Assembly: GCA_022818135.1 (NCBI GenBank)
Contig: JAFMSR010000005.1
Coordinates: forward strand, 31,794,674 to 31,858,673
Direction: 5' to 3'
DNA: 64,000 bases
DNA from: Saxidomus purpurata
Lineage: Eukaryota > Mollusca > Bivalvia > Venerida > Veneridae
Shown here: positions 25,328 through 37,757 of the stretch, piece by piece
Layout: the number at the start of each line of letters is the position of its first letter
How positions within the stretch are numbered: position 1 is the stretch's first letter
Made by a program: the position numbers and the translations under genes
Notes under the pieces: generated by a model
What the model saw: only the letters and a program-made list of their open reading frames with translations
The model's database searches: none
What the model was told of the DNA's origin: nothing

Positions 25328-25383
<56 letters not shown>
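25121..25383. repeat. Homopolymer block, mostly poly(T) with G and A runs
   Basis: An A run, ten G's, then alternating A and T runs, ending in about 55 uninterrupted T's. It has the same ragged look as the block at 10107-10640, so sequencing or gap-filling error is a serious possibility. The open frame over it is meaningless. Confidence 0.8.
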
Positions 25384-25385
<2 letters not shown>

Positions 25386-27550
25386 TGTATAATTGACAAA
25401 TCAGAGGCCATATATAATCACAGTTTTAGTGCTGTTTTTACAGTATAAAGTCCTTATTGCACATGTCTTATAAATGAAATGTCTTTAAAGCATATCCAAG
25501 ACATACATGTACTGCAGAGATTAGGTGTGATATTTAAGAGTAGTTATTTTTTATTACTTTTCTTAAAACATTTTTTTTTGTTCACAATAAAAATTTATAA
25601 CTGTTCCTTTAAAATGCTGTTTATTAAATGTATATACAATACATAGCACATTATAGTTTGCTGTTCTTTGAACACATTTTATAATGAATTATTGCACATT
25701 ATAACTTACTGCAAATGTATTACTTTTTTTTTTCATTAATGCACTCTTTCATTTATCATACTTTGCTTTGCAATATACATGTAGTTTATTTTTATTTCAT
25801 TTTTCAGTCTGTATGTTTAAGTACAAATTTTATCATTTTTAGATTCTATTTCTTTGTTTTGAAAACATTTTCCATGTGCACATAACTGCAGTGTACATGA
25901 AGCCATAGAAACGGTGCTGCGTTGACTCATACTCATTTATTTGTTTGTGTCTCTCTGGTCAGTATGCAATTACATTTGTGACAGTAGCTTTGTTTGTATT
26001 TCTATCCCCCTCCCCCAATCTTATGGAGAAGGGATGTGGATTTGTTGTTTATAGCACTCTGTAATAAATGTGTACATGTAACTATAGAAGTATAGGTAAA
26101 TTTGTTGTTGTTTGTCCAGTTGAAGACTCTGTATGTCCAAATAGTTTGGCTCTGTTAGATTAATGTGTTATGTGTATATATAGAAACTAAAAAAAAACTG
26201 TATCTACAGATATCAAACTTTACAGAAACGTTAATCAGTATGTGAAGTTGTGCACTTTGGGTTGCTTTTTTGTTGCACTCAGCAAGAGCAGTGTTATAGG
26301 CCATGATTAAGTATAAAAAGGGGATTCGAAATGTCAGCTTTAATTTTGCATTCCCCTTGAAGTCATGAAACAATCTCAAAAGAGTTATTCAGCATGTTGA
26401 CAAGAAACACATTTGAGATTTGTTTGTGCTTTCTTTTTAAAGCAAAACTGCTGGCCAAATTTGCAAAAAAAAGAAATTAATTTTCAACTCAGAAAATTCG
26501 TTCATATCAAAATTATTTGAGTTTAGTGATAAAACTTACAGGTAAAATGAAGGCGTTAAATTACACACCTATGAAAGGGTTTATTGTTCATTAAGCTCCC
26601 AAAACAGCATATTGACACCTAGTTAGATAAAGATATTCATCATGTCTTCCAAATGAGTGTATTTTGATTAGTTTAGAGCTAGTAGATTTATCAAAGATTG
26701 TGATAAAGGTTTACTTATTCATAGAATAATTTTAGAATGTATTGTTAAGAGATCTGCAATCTGTTAACAACCTAATATATATTTTTGATGAATATACAGT
26801 TCTGTTTTGAATGTACATGTAGTTTCCAGAGCTGTTAACTCTGCCAGAATGGCAAGACATTGATACATGAGGACAACTCTGTGTCTAATTGACATATTTC
26901 TACAGACTGTAGATATTCTTAACCATATTTCGCTGATTTTAAAACAGGCTGTAATTTCACACAACACAAGAACTTTCAGCACTGACTGCATATGTTCCAT
27001 AAGTTGATCTGAAACATTACCTCACTACATGTTATTTTCATTTTTTGTAATATACGGTGTATTAGGTTTTTTGTAGTACAAGATGCTCGGTTAAGGTATC
27101 ATTAGGATTGTACCATAACAAAGCCTGATCATAGTCTACACTGGTTGTAAAGCCAGGTATATTTGTCTCATGCAATTTTACTTTTTATTGCAAACATACT
27201 TAATTTAAACAAGTGGGATTTTAACCAATCAGGGTGTTCTAATACTGTTGTTCATACATGTACAATGTTTTTTTGTTTTATTGTGTTTATGTCTTAGATG
27301 TTTTATTTTTGTATGTTATTTAAATGTAGCAGGAATGTGTTATTTAACTTTTTTTGTTTAGTGTCTCATATAATCAGATGAAGGTGAATCAATTTTATAA
27401 ATAGAACTTTTTATGTTTGATTTTCAAACCAGGTTAATGCATAATTAGCAGTTAAGATTATGATAGTTTTTGTTCAAACAATTTTTAGGTGTTTTTATGT
27501 TTATGCAGCTGTGTACTTCAGTGAATGGTTACAAAGGCACATGCAACAAA

Positions 27551-27648
27551 TTGAAGGGGTATATAAACATGATATTGAAGGGGTAGATAAACATGATGTT
27601 AAAGGGTACATAAACATGATATTGAAGGGGTACATAAACATGATGTTA
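27551..27648. repeat. 24-bp minisatellite, four copies
   Basis: Four copies of 'gaaggggtacataaacatga' plus tatt or tgtt in tandem, with units alternating gatatt/gatgtt, suggesting a 48-bp higher-order period. The unit length is a multiple of three, so it stays open as a repeat peptide, but there is no other sign of a gene. Confidence 0.85.
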
Positions 27649-29537
27649 ATATTATGTCTCACAAATATGTAGTTGGTAATGTTCTACTTTATATATGGAC
27701 CAAAAAGGAAAAGTGTGTGTTTTTTCATTAATTTTCATCGTTTTCCCTGAATTTTCTTTCCTTTTCTGCTTTTGACAGTTCACAAATTCAGAGCCACTCC
27801 TTTGAAAATAGCTCAAATTTGTTTTCAATGTTGAAGTTGAGTATTTAGACTATGAAATAAATAATACTTGTGTCATAAAGTTACTGGGTCAATTTGTTTT
27901 AGAAAACTTGGCACATGCTATTTTAGAACAGTAACCTGCTAGGACTTTCTATGACTGCCAAAGTAAAACCTGGCGTTTTTTTAAAGGATCTTACATGGGG
28001 TAATATTGAGGACTGGGTTGTCCCGACCAGAGGGAAATGGGTGGGGGGTGCAGGAGGAACTGAGCTAAGCAAAGTATGGGTTTAAATCCCACTTATTCAT
28101 AGTGTTCACATTTTGTAATGAAAACTCACAAACAATCATGTAACAGGTATGTTTAATACATGAACATGTATAACAGATGGATGTTTTATTGACATGGCTG
28201 TTAGGTAATTGTACATATTCCCAGTTTTTATTGAGCTGATGATTCTTATGCTGTCAATGTGCCTTGCTTGAAAATCCTTTTACTTCACACATCTTCGTGC
28301 CTTTAAAGCTGATGTCCAGTATCTGTGATCCAATTAGCTAATTTAATGAGTCGCAACTATAGTCATTGTATGTCTGTCTGTATGTTTGTCTATCTCTGCC
28401 TGTCTGTCAATCTCTATGCAGCTTAGGGAGTTTTAATTTCATTACTGATAAGTCTCACTTTGATAACAGGATTGTTTAGTTCATCTTCCAAGTGTTCCTG
28501 TGATCAATAGTTGATGATACAATCATGTAGTTAATTTTAGAGTGCATTTATATGTCAAAGGTCAATGTTAAAGTGACCCCAATACTTATCATGGTTCTGG
28601 TCAGTAGTATAAATCCAGCTGTTCCTTGAGCTGGATAAATACTGTAGAGTGGATGACCCAAGTTGAACTTTTGATCTATAAGTAGTGACCCCTACTCTCA
28701 TGATAAAATCTATTTTATGTTGGTGAAGTAACTTCATTTTGTACCTTCTCTAAATGTACCACTGCTAGTATTTAAATTGCCTGCCAAGAGTTGAACAATG
28801 AAATGTTTTGAATGTTCACATTGGTCTACCACAACATCAGTGAGTACCTGATTTAGCAGTATTTTATACCTTTAAAATAGAACAAAGGGCAATCAAAAAT
28901 ATCATCTCAAAATTAAAGTACCAGTTAAAAACCAGCGTCAGAGAAAAGAGGAGTAGCACTTTATCATGATTCATACAAAACAACTGATAAATTTTTGGAG
29001 TTATAACTCATGACCGCTTTGGGGTTGGGTCATAGTAAGGACTTTTTACTGTAAGACTTATTTGGGGTTATAATACCAGTAAGGTTGTGAAGTGGTTGTC
29101 TGGTTGAGTTTTCTACTACCATGCACTTAGCATACACTATCTAGTCAAAGCTTAGCTTGTTTTTCACTTCCTGTTTTATTGTAAAGTTATGTTACTTAAA
29201 GGTTGACAAATGTTTCACAGTAGATATTTTTATACATTGCGTATATGACAAGTTGTTTTAAAGATCTTGAACTTTAACAAGAATTTTCTATGGTTTTTAA
29301 ATAAATTGCAACTTTGTGAAGTGATTTATGCAAATAGATTTACACTGTAAGAGAAGAAATCAAGTAATGAAAATAAATACAGGAATTGATATTCATATTT
29401 CATTGCTGTTAAACCACAGGTTATTTTATATTTTCTCATCAAAATGCAGACAAAATCAAATTATTCTGTTCATTATGAAAAAACTCTGAAGAATATTGAA
29501 GCTTTTAGTATTTGTTCATTTACAGTTACGGTTTTTT

Positions 29538-31360
29538 CAGGGTGAGCTATTAGGATCGATGACTGTCCGTCGTCTGTCCACACTTAGTTCGTTAACACTC
29601 TAGTGGTCACATTTTTGCCTTAATTGTCATTAAACTTGGTCAGGATGTTTGCCCCAGTAATTACTCGGACGAGTGTGAATATGGGTCATCTCCGATGAAA
29701 AACTAGGTCACATGACCCAAAAATAGAAAAATCTTGTTAAGGCTCTAGAGGCTACTGTTTCAGTCCAAATATCCTGGCAATTTGTCAGAAAGATTGTTGG
29801 TTGATTTCTAGCTCAAGTTTTAATATGGGTAACCTGGGGTCAAAAACTAGGTCACACAGCCCTAATATGGAAAAACCTTGTTAACACTCTAGAGGTAACA
29901 TTTTCAGCCCAAATATCCTGGAAATTTGTCAGAAAGGTTGTTTCGATGATTTCTAGCTCAAGTTCGAATATTGGTCATCTGGGGTCAAAAACTAGGTCAC
30001 ACAGCCTGAATATGGAAAAACCTTGTTAACACTCTAGAGGTAACATTTTCAGCCCAAATATCCTGGAAATATGTCAGAAAGGTTGTTTCGATGATTTCTA
30101 GCCCAAGTTCGAATATGGGTCATCTGGGGTCAAAAACTAGGTCACAGAGCCCAAATATGGAAAAACCTTGTTAACAATCTAGATGTTACATTTTCAGCCC
30201 AAATATCCTTGAAATTTGTCAGAAAAATTGTTTCGATGATTTCTAGCTCAAGTTCGAATAGGGTATCTGGGGTAAAACAGGAAGCCCAAAGGAACCTTGT
30301 TAACCTCAGGGCCCAATTTGTGAGGTTTTTTGGTTTCGCCAGTTAAGGGGGGCAAACAGGCCAGGCCCAAAGGACTACCTCAGGGTCTTTTCAGCCAAAT
30401 AATTTGTCAGAAAGGTGTTTCGATGTTCAGCTCAAGTTCATATTGGTCATCTGGGGTCAAAAACTAGGTCACACGCCTGAATATGGAAAAACCTTGTTAA
30501 CAATCTAGAGGTAACATTTTCAGCCCAAATATCCTGGAAATATGTCAGAAAGGTTGTTTCGATGATTTCTAGCCCAAGTTCGAATATGGGTCATCTGGGG
30601 TCAAAAACTAGGTCACAGAGCCCAAATATGGAAAAACCTTGTTAACAATCTAGATGTTACATTTTCAGCCCAAATATCCTTGAAATTTGTCAGAAAGATT
30701 GTTTCGATGATTTCTAGCTCAAGTTCGAATATGGGTCATCTGGGGTCAAAAACTAGGTCACACGGCCCAAATATGGAAAAACCTTGTTAACACTCTAGAG
30801 GTAACATTTTCAGCCCAAATATCCTGGAAATTTGTCGGAAAGGTTGTTTTGATGATTTCTAGCTCAAGTTCGAATATGGGTTATGCGGGGTCAAAAACTA
30901 GGTCACAGAGCCCAAATGTGGAAAAACCTTGTTAACACTCTAGAGGTTACATTTTCAGCCAAAATATCCTGGAAATTTGTCAGAAAGGTTGTTTCGATGA
31001 TTTCTAGCTCAAGTTTCAATATGGGTCATCTTGGGTCAAAAACTAGGGTCACAGAGCCCAAATATGGAAAAGCCTGGTAAATACTCTAGAGGTAACATTT
31101 TCAGCCCAAATATCCATGAAATTTGTCAGAAAGGTTGTTTCTATGATTTCTAGCTCAAGTTCGAATATGGGTCATCTTGCGTCAAAAACTAGGTCATACA
31201 GCCCAAATATGAAAAAACCTTGTTAACACTCTAGAGGTAACATTTTCAGCCCAAATATCCTGGAAATTTGTCAGAAAGGTTGTTTCGATGATTTCTAGCA
31301 ACTTTGTTAAAAGCAGTTGTACTAGGGTGAGCGATAAAGGGCCATCATGGCCCTCTTGTT
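29538..31360 (+). mobile_element. Family 1 element, 1.8 kb, 5'-truncated
   Basis: Begins inside the 5' hairpin (CAGGGTGAGCTATTAGG; the first arm is missing) and ends with 'tactagggtgagcgataaag', AGGGCCATCATGGCCCT and CTTGTT. The core is the same ~145-bp unit as in 11412-16132. At about 30250-30450 the units are collapsed by many small deletions, unlike the clean units on either side. Confidence 0.75.
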
Positions 31361-31918
31361 AATATTTACAAATGGTTGTTAAGTTTGAATATTTAAGAAA
31401 AAAATACAATTTTTAAATTCAGTATATACTCAGACTCAAGCCCGATATATGTTCATTTTGGTAAAAGGGATAATATTCATATTCCTTTATAAACATAACA
31501 AATTTAATTTATTACTACTATACCACGGAGATTACAGATTGATTATTTGTCTATTGATTGTATAAAGTAAAGGTTGTGGTCCCAGAAGAGTGCCAATTGT
31601 CTTTGAAGATTCCCTTCATCTTTTTAAATCGGTTTCAAACTTAAAACTGAACTATAGTGCTATTTATCATGCTTGTACATGTTAGAAAAGAACATCACAT
31701 GATCATTTAATATCATTTTCATATTTTTTTCTGGAGACGTATATGTACAAGATGTTCTTTGTTAACTTTAAAAGAAATAACAGGACCATTGTGGCCTTCT
31801 TGTTTTGTAAAGTCTTCCGCATTTTTCAGAGACTTTGAGATATTACTGATTGGAATCTGTTGTTCTGTAATTTTATAGTAAATAAATTATAAAGACATTG
31901 TTCCTTTTCATTCTAATA

Positions 31919-33421
31919 CTGTAAGTGTATTAATATTAGCGGAGTACTAATTTTTCGCGCTATTAGCGGGATCGGATGGGGGCTAATTCATGTCTAGCGC
32001 TAATATTTGACAAAAAGGAAAGGCTTTCCCTATGATAAAATGACATTCATCGTATTGAAAATATCATAATTACTATTTGACAGAACATAGATAAATACAT
32101 TTTATTGTGACTGTGACAATTACTGCATTCATTTACAAATATTTTTCAGAAAGTTATGAATAGAAATATCAAATATGTATCAAAGTTAAATGCAAAAGTC
32201 AGATGTTTGTGTAAATTAATATGCATTTCTTTATCTTCGCCATTGTCCATAAAACATCGTATATAACACCTTTGGAGTAGATCGCCAGTTTGTCTGGTCG
32301 CGCTTATTTACAATGTCATCATAACAAAGGCATTTCACTGCTGTCAAAACAAACAATTATCATGATCTGTATTTAGATACTAATGTGTATGAAATTATTA
32401 TGTAGGGTTAACGCATGTTTTTTCGTGTTATAACATCTGCAGAAACCCGAGGGATGGTTGGTGCCCGAGCCCGTTAGGGCGAGGGCACCAACATATCCCG
32501 AGGGTTTCTGCAGGTGTTATAACACGAATAAACGTGCGTTAGCGCTATTCTAGCATAAATAACATAAAAAATCATAGAAATAAAAATGAAACGCTCTTAC
32601 TGGTACGACGTTCAATAATGCGCGGGACAACGTCCGTGTTGTTTACGTCATATTTATGACGTCACCAGCGGTTTTTAAGCCCGGCACTGTTGACGCCGTA
32701 CATGATGTAAGACTTGGAAGACAGGTCCATTGTTTACAATGGCCCTGCAATGCGCATAAATGAAAACGGGTTATAACCGTGCGTGAATCTCCCTGTTAAC
32801 ACACGTTTTTTCTCCTGTTAAAACACCGGCAAAATGGGCAAAAACAGCACATTTTATGCTAGAATAATTAATAATAAACAAATTTAGTTTTCATGTCCTA
32901 TTTTGAACATTGATCAGTTTATTTGCGTGTCTGGTCGATTTCATTACGAAGACCCGTCAGCCGCCAGCCATTTGTTATTGTAGTTTTTCACGCTCTCATG
33001 CACAATACTAAGCCAGTTTGTATGAATGGCTAAAAACTAGTAATTAAGTTGAAAATATCTCCCTCACCCATTCTACAAATCACAAAGTAATTCATAATTT
33101 ATCGTTAATGCTATTCACTACATGCAAAACTTACACGTATTGAAGTGATTACCGATCGAAAATGGAAATAACGTTTTCAATCAAACAAATTGTTTGAGGT
33201 ATATTTTTAGAAAATAAACTTGGTATTTTGTATTTGTATTGTTATGACAACTCTTCGGGTCTTTCCATATTTCGTCGGAAATTGGTGGCTTGAAATCCCT
33301 AATTTCCTATTTTAGCGCTGCCGATGGTGCGCTAATTCAAGAACGCGCTAATAAGTCGGAACTACTCAATTCATGGCGTTTGCCCTAAAATTTAGCTGCG
33401 CTACAATAAGTACACTTACAG
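31919..33421. mobile_element. 1.5-kb TIR element with TA target site (mariner/Tc1-like ends)
   Basis: Left end CTGTAAGTGTATTAATATTA and right end, reverse complemented, CTGTAAGTGTACTTATTGTA; each is flanked outside by TA (31917-31918 and 33422-33423). TA duplication is the hallmark of Tc1/mariner-type insertion (known). No transposase frame remains. Inside, 'gcgctaat' motifs near both ends extend the inverted similarity, and a second repeat (32403-32844) is nested in it. Confidence 0.65.
32403..32844 (+). repeat. Hairpin-bearing interspersed repeat, copy 1 (with CRE palindrome)
   Basis: From GTAGGGTTAACGCA to CCGGCAAAATGGGCAAAA; an inverted copy is at 54663-55117. The first 133 bp (32409-32541) fold into a near-perfect hairpin with ~57-bp arms sharing TTCGTGTTATAACA, CTGCAGAAACCC and GTTGGTGCC. 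Downstream lie TACGTCA (32644-32650) and a full CRE-type palindrome TGACGTCA (32657-32664). A pair of inverted TTCTAGCATAAA motifs flanks the body. Confidence 0.7.
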
Positions 33422-33564
33422 TACTGTTGCCATTTTGTCCTTTATATAAGTAAAGGATTTAAGCAGGATATGCTGTAAGGTGTTATATCACACTGCATGA
33501 CCAGAATTATGTTCAGCTGTTGAAATTACTCCTGCGCATTTTAAAATTATTAAAAACCTTAATT

Positions 33565-34470
33565 ATACCCCCAAAACGAAGTTTAGGGGGGTATATAGGA
33601 GTCACCCGGTGGTTGGTCGGTCGGTCGGTCGGTCTGTTGCATTTTCCTTGTCCGGAGCATAACTTGAAAACTACTTGTTGGAATTCAATACAACTTCATA
33701 CAATGATCAAGCACATTGAGAGGAAGTGCAGTGCACAAGAACTATAACTCCATCTTGACTAATTACAGAGTTATTGCCCTTTGTTACTTTTTCCTTGTCC
33801 GGAGCATTACTTGAAAACTACTGGTTGGAATTCAATACAACTTCATACAATGGTCAAGCACATTGAGAGGAAGTGCAGTGCACAAGAACTATAACTCCAT
33901 CTTGACTAATTACAGAGTTATTGCCCTTTGTTACTTTTTCCTTGTCCGGAGCATAACTTGAAAACTACTGGTTGGAATTCAATACAACTTCATACAATGG
34001 TCAAGCACATTGAGAGAAAGTGCAGTGCAGAAGAACCATAACTCCATCTTGACTAATTACAGAGTTATTGCCCTTTGTTGCTTTTCCTTGTCCGGAGCAT
34101 AACTTGAAAACTACCATTTGGAATTCAATACAACTTCATACAATGATCAAGCACATTGAGAGGAAGTGCAGTGCACAAGAACTATAACTCCATCTTGACT
34201 AATTACAGAGTTTTGCCCTTTGTTACTTTTCCTTGTCCGGAGCTTACTTGCAAACTACTGGTTGGAATTCAATACAACTTCATACAATGGTCACACAATG
34301 AGAGGAAGTGCAGTGTACAAGAACCATAACTCTATCTTTACAAATTACAGAGTTATTGCCAAGAACAATTCTCTTTTTAGTTTGTTTGCAAGGTATTCTG
34401 TTACTACGAACGTCCTCAGTTTATAAAGCAGTCTTTTGGGGGTATTAATCACATTTAGTGATAGCTCTAG
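33565..34470 (+). mobile_element. Helitron-like element 'family 2', copy 1
   Basis: 5' hairpin TATACCCCC with GGGGGGTATATAGGAGT, then about five tandem ~146-bp units ('ccttgtccggagcataactt', 'ggaattcaatacaacttc'), then 'tcttttgggggtattaatc' and a 3' hairpin ATCACATTTAGTGAT followed by AGCTCTAG|TT. A hairpin just upstream of a terminal CTAG followed by T is the Helitron 3' signature (known); the assignment is inferred. Confidence 0.7.
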
Positions 34471-34604
34471 TTGCAATAGTCATTAAACTTTCACCATAAC
34501 ATAGTTATAATCTTTTTTTCATGCTCAAAGCATAGTTTTGGGATATCTTACCATACACATGAAAGTGAAAATTACATGGGACATTGTCTGTGCTTTACAC
34601 TGTT

Positions 34605-35201
34605 AGCTCACCTGGCTTAGGCAGGATGAGCTTTGCGATAGATGATCATCCATCAACAGTTTGCTTCAATTGACATCTCTTCTGGAACCATTGGGCCAAT
34701 ATTGATGAAACTCAGTGATGCTCCTTGCATGAAGCTCTACCGAAATTGTTCTTTTCCATGCAGAACCATGGTTGCTATGGCAACAAATAGGCAAAACTAA
34801 GATATTTAGTAGCATTGCCTAGTGGACCTCTACCAATTTTGTTCAAATCCTCTGGGGTCACTTGTTTTACATAGACATTTATAGGTCTTCTTCTCCAAAA
34901 CTACAAGGTTTAGAGCCTAGATATTTAGTTTGTAACAGTTGACTTCTTCAAAGTGTGTTTAAATCATGCCCCCAGGGTCAAAATGTTTCCTGCCCAGTGG
35001 GTCGTTTGGTATAGGAAAAACTTTAAAAATCTTTTCTAACACCACAAGGCTTAGAGCTTAGATATTTGGTATGTAACATTGTCTAGTGGTCTTTCACCTA
35101 CTTTGTTCAAATCATGCCTCTGGGGTCAAAAGTGACCACGCCATCCAGGCAAGTGCACTCGTACTCAGGTGAGCAGTATAGGGCGATCATGGCCCTCTTG
35201 T
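34605..35201 (+). mobile_element. Family 1 element, ~0.6 kb
   Basis: Starts AGCTCACCTGGCTTAGG and ends 'actcaggtgagcagtatagg', gcgatcatggccct, CTTGT. The core carries two to three degenerate 'aaaccacaaggcttagagct' units. The terminal hairpin has one mismatch (GGGCGATCATGGCCC). Confidence 0.7.
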
Positions 35202-35852
35202 ATATAAGATATAATCAAAAAGTTGCAATGTTAGAACTTGTATATTGTAAATTTGTTCAATGCAAATTTTATAGGGCCAAAACTCTGATAGTGACGAAAT
35301 GTATTGAAATCCGTACAGAATCTAGATTTTCATAATTGTGCCCTCTTATGGAGCTGGCACACAAACTACAATTGGGTCAAAGTGGCCCTCTTTCATTCGT
35401 CTCGAGTCAACATCTGCAACTATGATCAGACCACAGAGATCTAAATGTGATGAAAATTTATTCATTCTCTTCTAGATGGTTCCAAAGATTTTCATTCCTT
35501 TTGGCCTAGTTTTTAATCCAATACTAACCAGTTTTAAAACATAGTCACATGCAGACTAACATTCTGACCAATTATGTAAATGATCTGGTGTAAAATGTGG
35601 CTTGTTAAACTTTCACAGTTTTCCTTTGATTTTAAGCTTGACCTTTCGAAGAAAAGGGGAGCTATCCTATTTGCCTCAGCGTCCGCATCCGTGTCACACC
35701 TTGGTTAAGTTTTTCGTACCACCCCACTTTATTTCAAAACTATTGGAGGTATGGGTTTGAAACTTACCATACTTGTTAACCATCATAACCTTCATCTACA
35801 GACAAGAGTACATAACTCTGTCAAGCTTTTTGACAGAATTATGGCCCTTTTT

Positions 35853-36596
35853 AGCTCACCTGGCACAAAGTGCCAGAGTGAGCTATTAGGATCGCATCCG
35901 TCCGACATATGCCCGTCCGCCTGTCTGTCCACCATTTCCTTCAAATGAAATCTCCTCTGAAACCACTGGGCCAATGTTAATGAAACTTTGTAGGGATGTA
36001 CCTTGCATGAAGCTCTATCAAAGTTGTTCAAAGAATTCCATTCCATGCAGAACTCTGGTTGCTATGGCGAACAAATAGGAAAAACTTTAAAAATCTTCTT
36101 CTCTGAAACCACAAGGCCTAGAGCTTAGATATTTGGCATGTAGCATTTTCTAGTGGACCTCTACCAAGATTGTTCAAATTATGACCCCCGGATCAAAATT
36201 GACCCCGCACAGGGGGGTCACTTAACATAGGCTTATATAGGAAAAACTTTAAAAATTTTCTCTGAAACCACAAGGTAGAGCTTAGAGATTTGGCATGTAG
36301 CATTGTCTAGTGCATCGTCGGATCCTGCCGCTTCTCTCCGTCATATATTCAATTGGGTAATGAATAGCCTGGGTTACCGAGGATGTGTCTAGTGGACCTC
36401 TACCAAGATTGTTCAAATTATGACACCCCCTCCCCCCAGTCAAAATTGACCTCGCACAGGTGGTGACTTAGTTTTGCATAGGCTTATATAGGAAAAACTT
36501 TAAAAATCTTCTTCTCTGAAACCACAAGGCCTAGAGTTTGATATTTGGCATGTAGCATTGCCTAGTAGACTTCTTCAAAGTTTTCTCAAATTATGC
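35853..36596 (+). mobile_element. Nested family 1 element, 3'-truncated
   Basis: Complete 5' hairpin (AGCTCACCTGGCACAAAG with CAGAGTGAGCT) and the usual 'aaaccacaaggcctagagct' units, but it passes into family 3 sequence at about 36596 without a terminal hairpin. The 3' end was lost after insertion. Confidence 0.65.
36313..36385. mobile_element. 73-bp insert with 9-bp target duplication
   Basis: The family 1 unit text 'cattgtctagtggacctc' is interrupted by 73 bp beginning catcgtcggatcctgccg, and TGTCTAGTG stands on both sides (36304-36312 and 36386-36394). A 9-bp duplication marks a transposition event. The insert is too short to classify. Confidence 0.6.
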
Positions 36597-36856
36597 CTAC
36601 ATCAACAGACAAGGGTACATAACTCTGTCAAGGTTTTTGACAGAATTCCCCCTTTTTTACTAGGAAAATACATTAAATATGGGTAAAAGCCACTTATTGC
36701 CTTAACCCTTTGAGATATTGCTTTGAATGCTTGTTTACATGATCATTACCCACATCTGTAGGCAAGAGAAGGGAACTCTGTCAGGGATTTGTTTTAAAAA
36801 TTAAGGCCCTTTATCGACTTAGAATCTTGGTTAAGTTTTTCGTACCAGTCCTCTTT

Positions 36857-37757
36857 ATACCCCCGAAATGAAGTTTGGGGGGGTATATAGGAGTCGCCAG
36901 GTGGTTGGTTGGTCGGTCAGGCTGTCTGTTGCATTTTCCTTGTCCGGAGCATAACTTGAAAACTACCAGTTGGAATTCAATACAACTTCATACAATGGTC
37001 TAGCACATTGAGAGGAAGTGCAGTGCACAAGAACCATAACTCTATCTTGACTCATTACAGAGTTATTGCCCTTTGTTACTTTTCCTTGTCCGGAGCATAA
37101 CTTGAAAACTACTGGTTGGAATTCAAAACAACTTCATACAATGATCAAGCACAACGAGAGGAAGTGCAGTGCACAAGAACCATAACTCTATCTATAGTAA
37201 TTACAGAGTTATTGCCCTTTGTTACATTTCCTTGTCCGGAGCATATCTTGAAAACTACTGGTTGGAATTCAATACAAATTCATACAATGGTCAAGTACAT
37301 TGAGAGGAAGTGCAGTACACAGGAACCATAACTCTTTCTTGACTCATTACAGAGTTATTGCCATTGTTACTTTTCCTTGTCCGGAGCATTACTAGAAAAC
37401 TACCTGTTGGAATTCAATACAACTTAATACAATGGTCTAGCACAATGAGAGGAAGTGCAGTGTACAAGAACCATAACTCTATCTTGAGTATTTAGAGTTA
37501 TTGCCCATTTTTACTTTTCCTTGTTGCAGAGCATAACTTGAAAACTACTGGTTGGAATGCAATACGACTTCATAAAATGGTCCAGCACGATGAGAGGAAG
37601 TTCAGTGTACAAGAACCATAACTCTATCTTGAGTTATTGCCAAGAACAATATCTCTATTTTAGTTGTTTTTTTTGCAAGGTATTCTGTTACTACGAACGT
37701 CCTCAGTTTATAAAGCAGTCTTTTGGGGGTATTAATCACATTTAGTGATAGCTCTAG
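36857..37757 (+). mobile_element. Helitron-like family 2 element, copy 2 (nested)
   Basis: Same structure as 33565-34470: ATACCCCCGAAATG with GGGGGGTATATAGG, about five ~146-bp units, and the end ATCACATTTAGTGAT plus AGCTCTAG. Both boundaries are visible because the host (family 3) continues immediately on both sides, with T on the 3' flank as expected for Helitrons. Confidence 0.7.

Larger units (their letters stand above)
23414..29537. other. XKR 3'UTR and intergenic region, no gene seen
   Basis: An AATAAA at 23586-23591 lies 173 nt after the XKR stop and is the nearest polyadenylation signal; others at about 24960, 25588, 26063 and 27856 would allow longer 3'UTRs. The rest is AT-rich. Apart from the homopolymer block at 25121-25383 and a minisatellite at 27551-27648, I see no exon or transposon here. 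Confidence 0.5.

Noticed and set aside
26764..27000. 78-codon - strand ORF (MEHMQSVLKV...)
   Set aside because: Isolated in AT-rich intergenic sequence, no motif, no splice context; chance.
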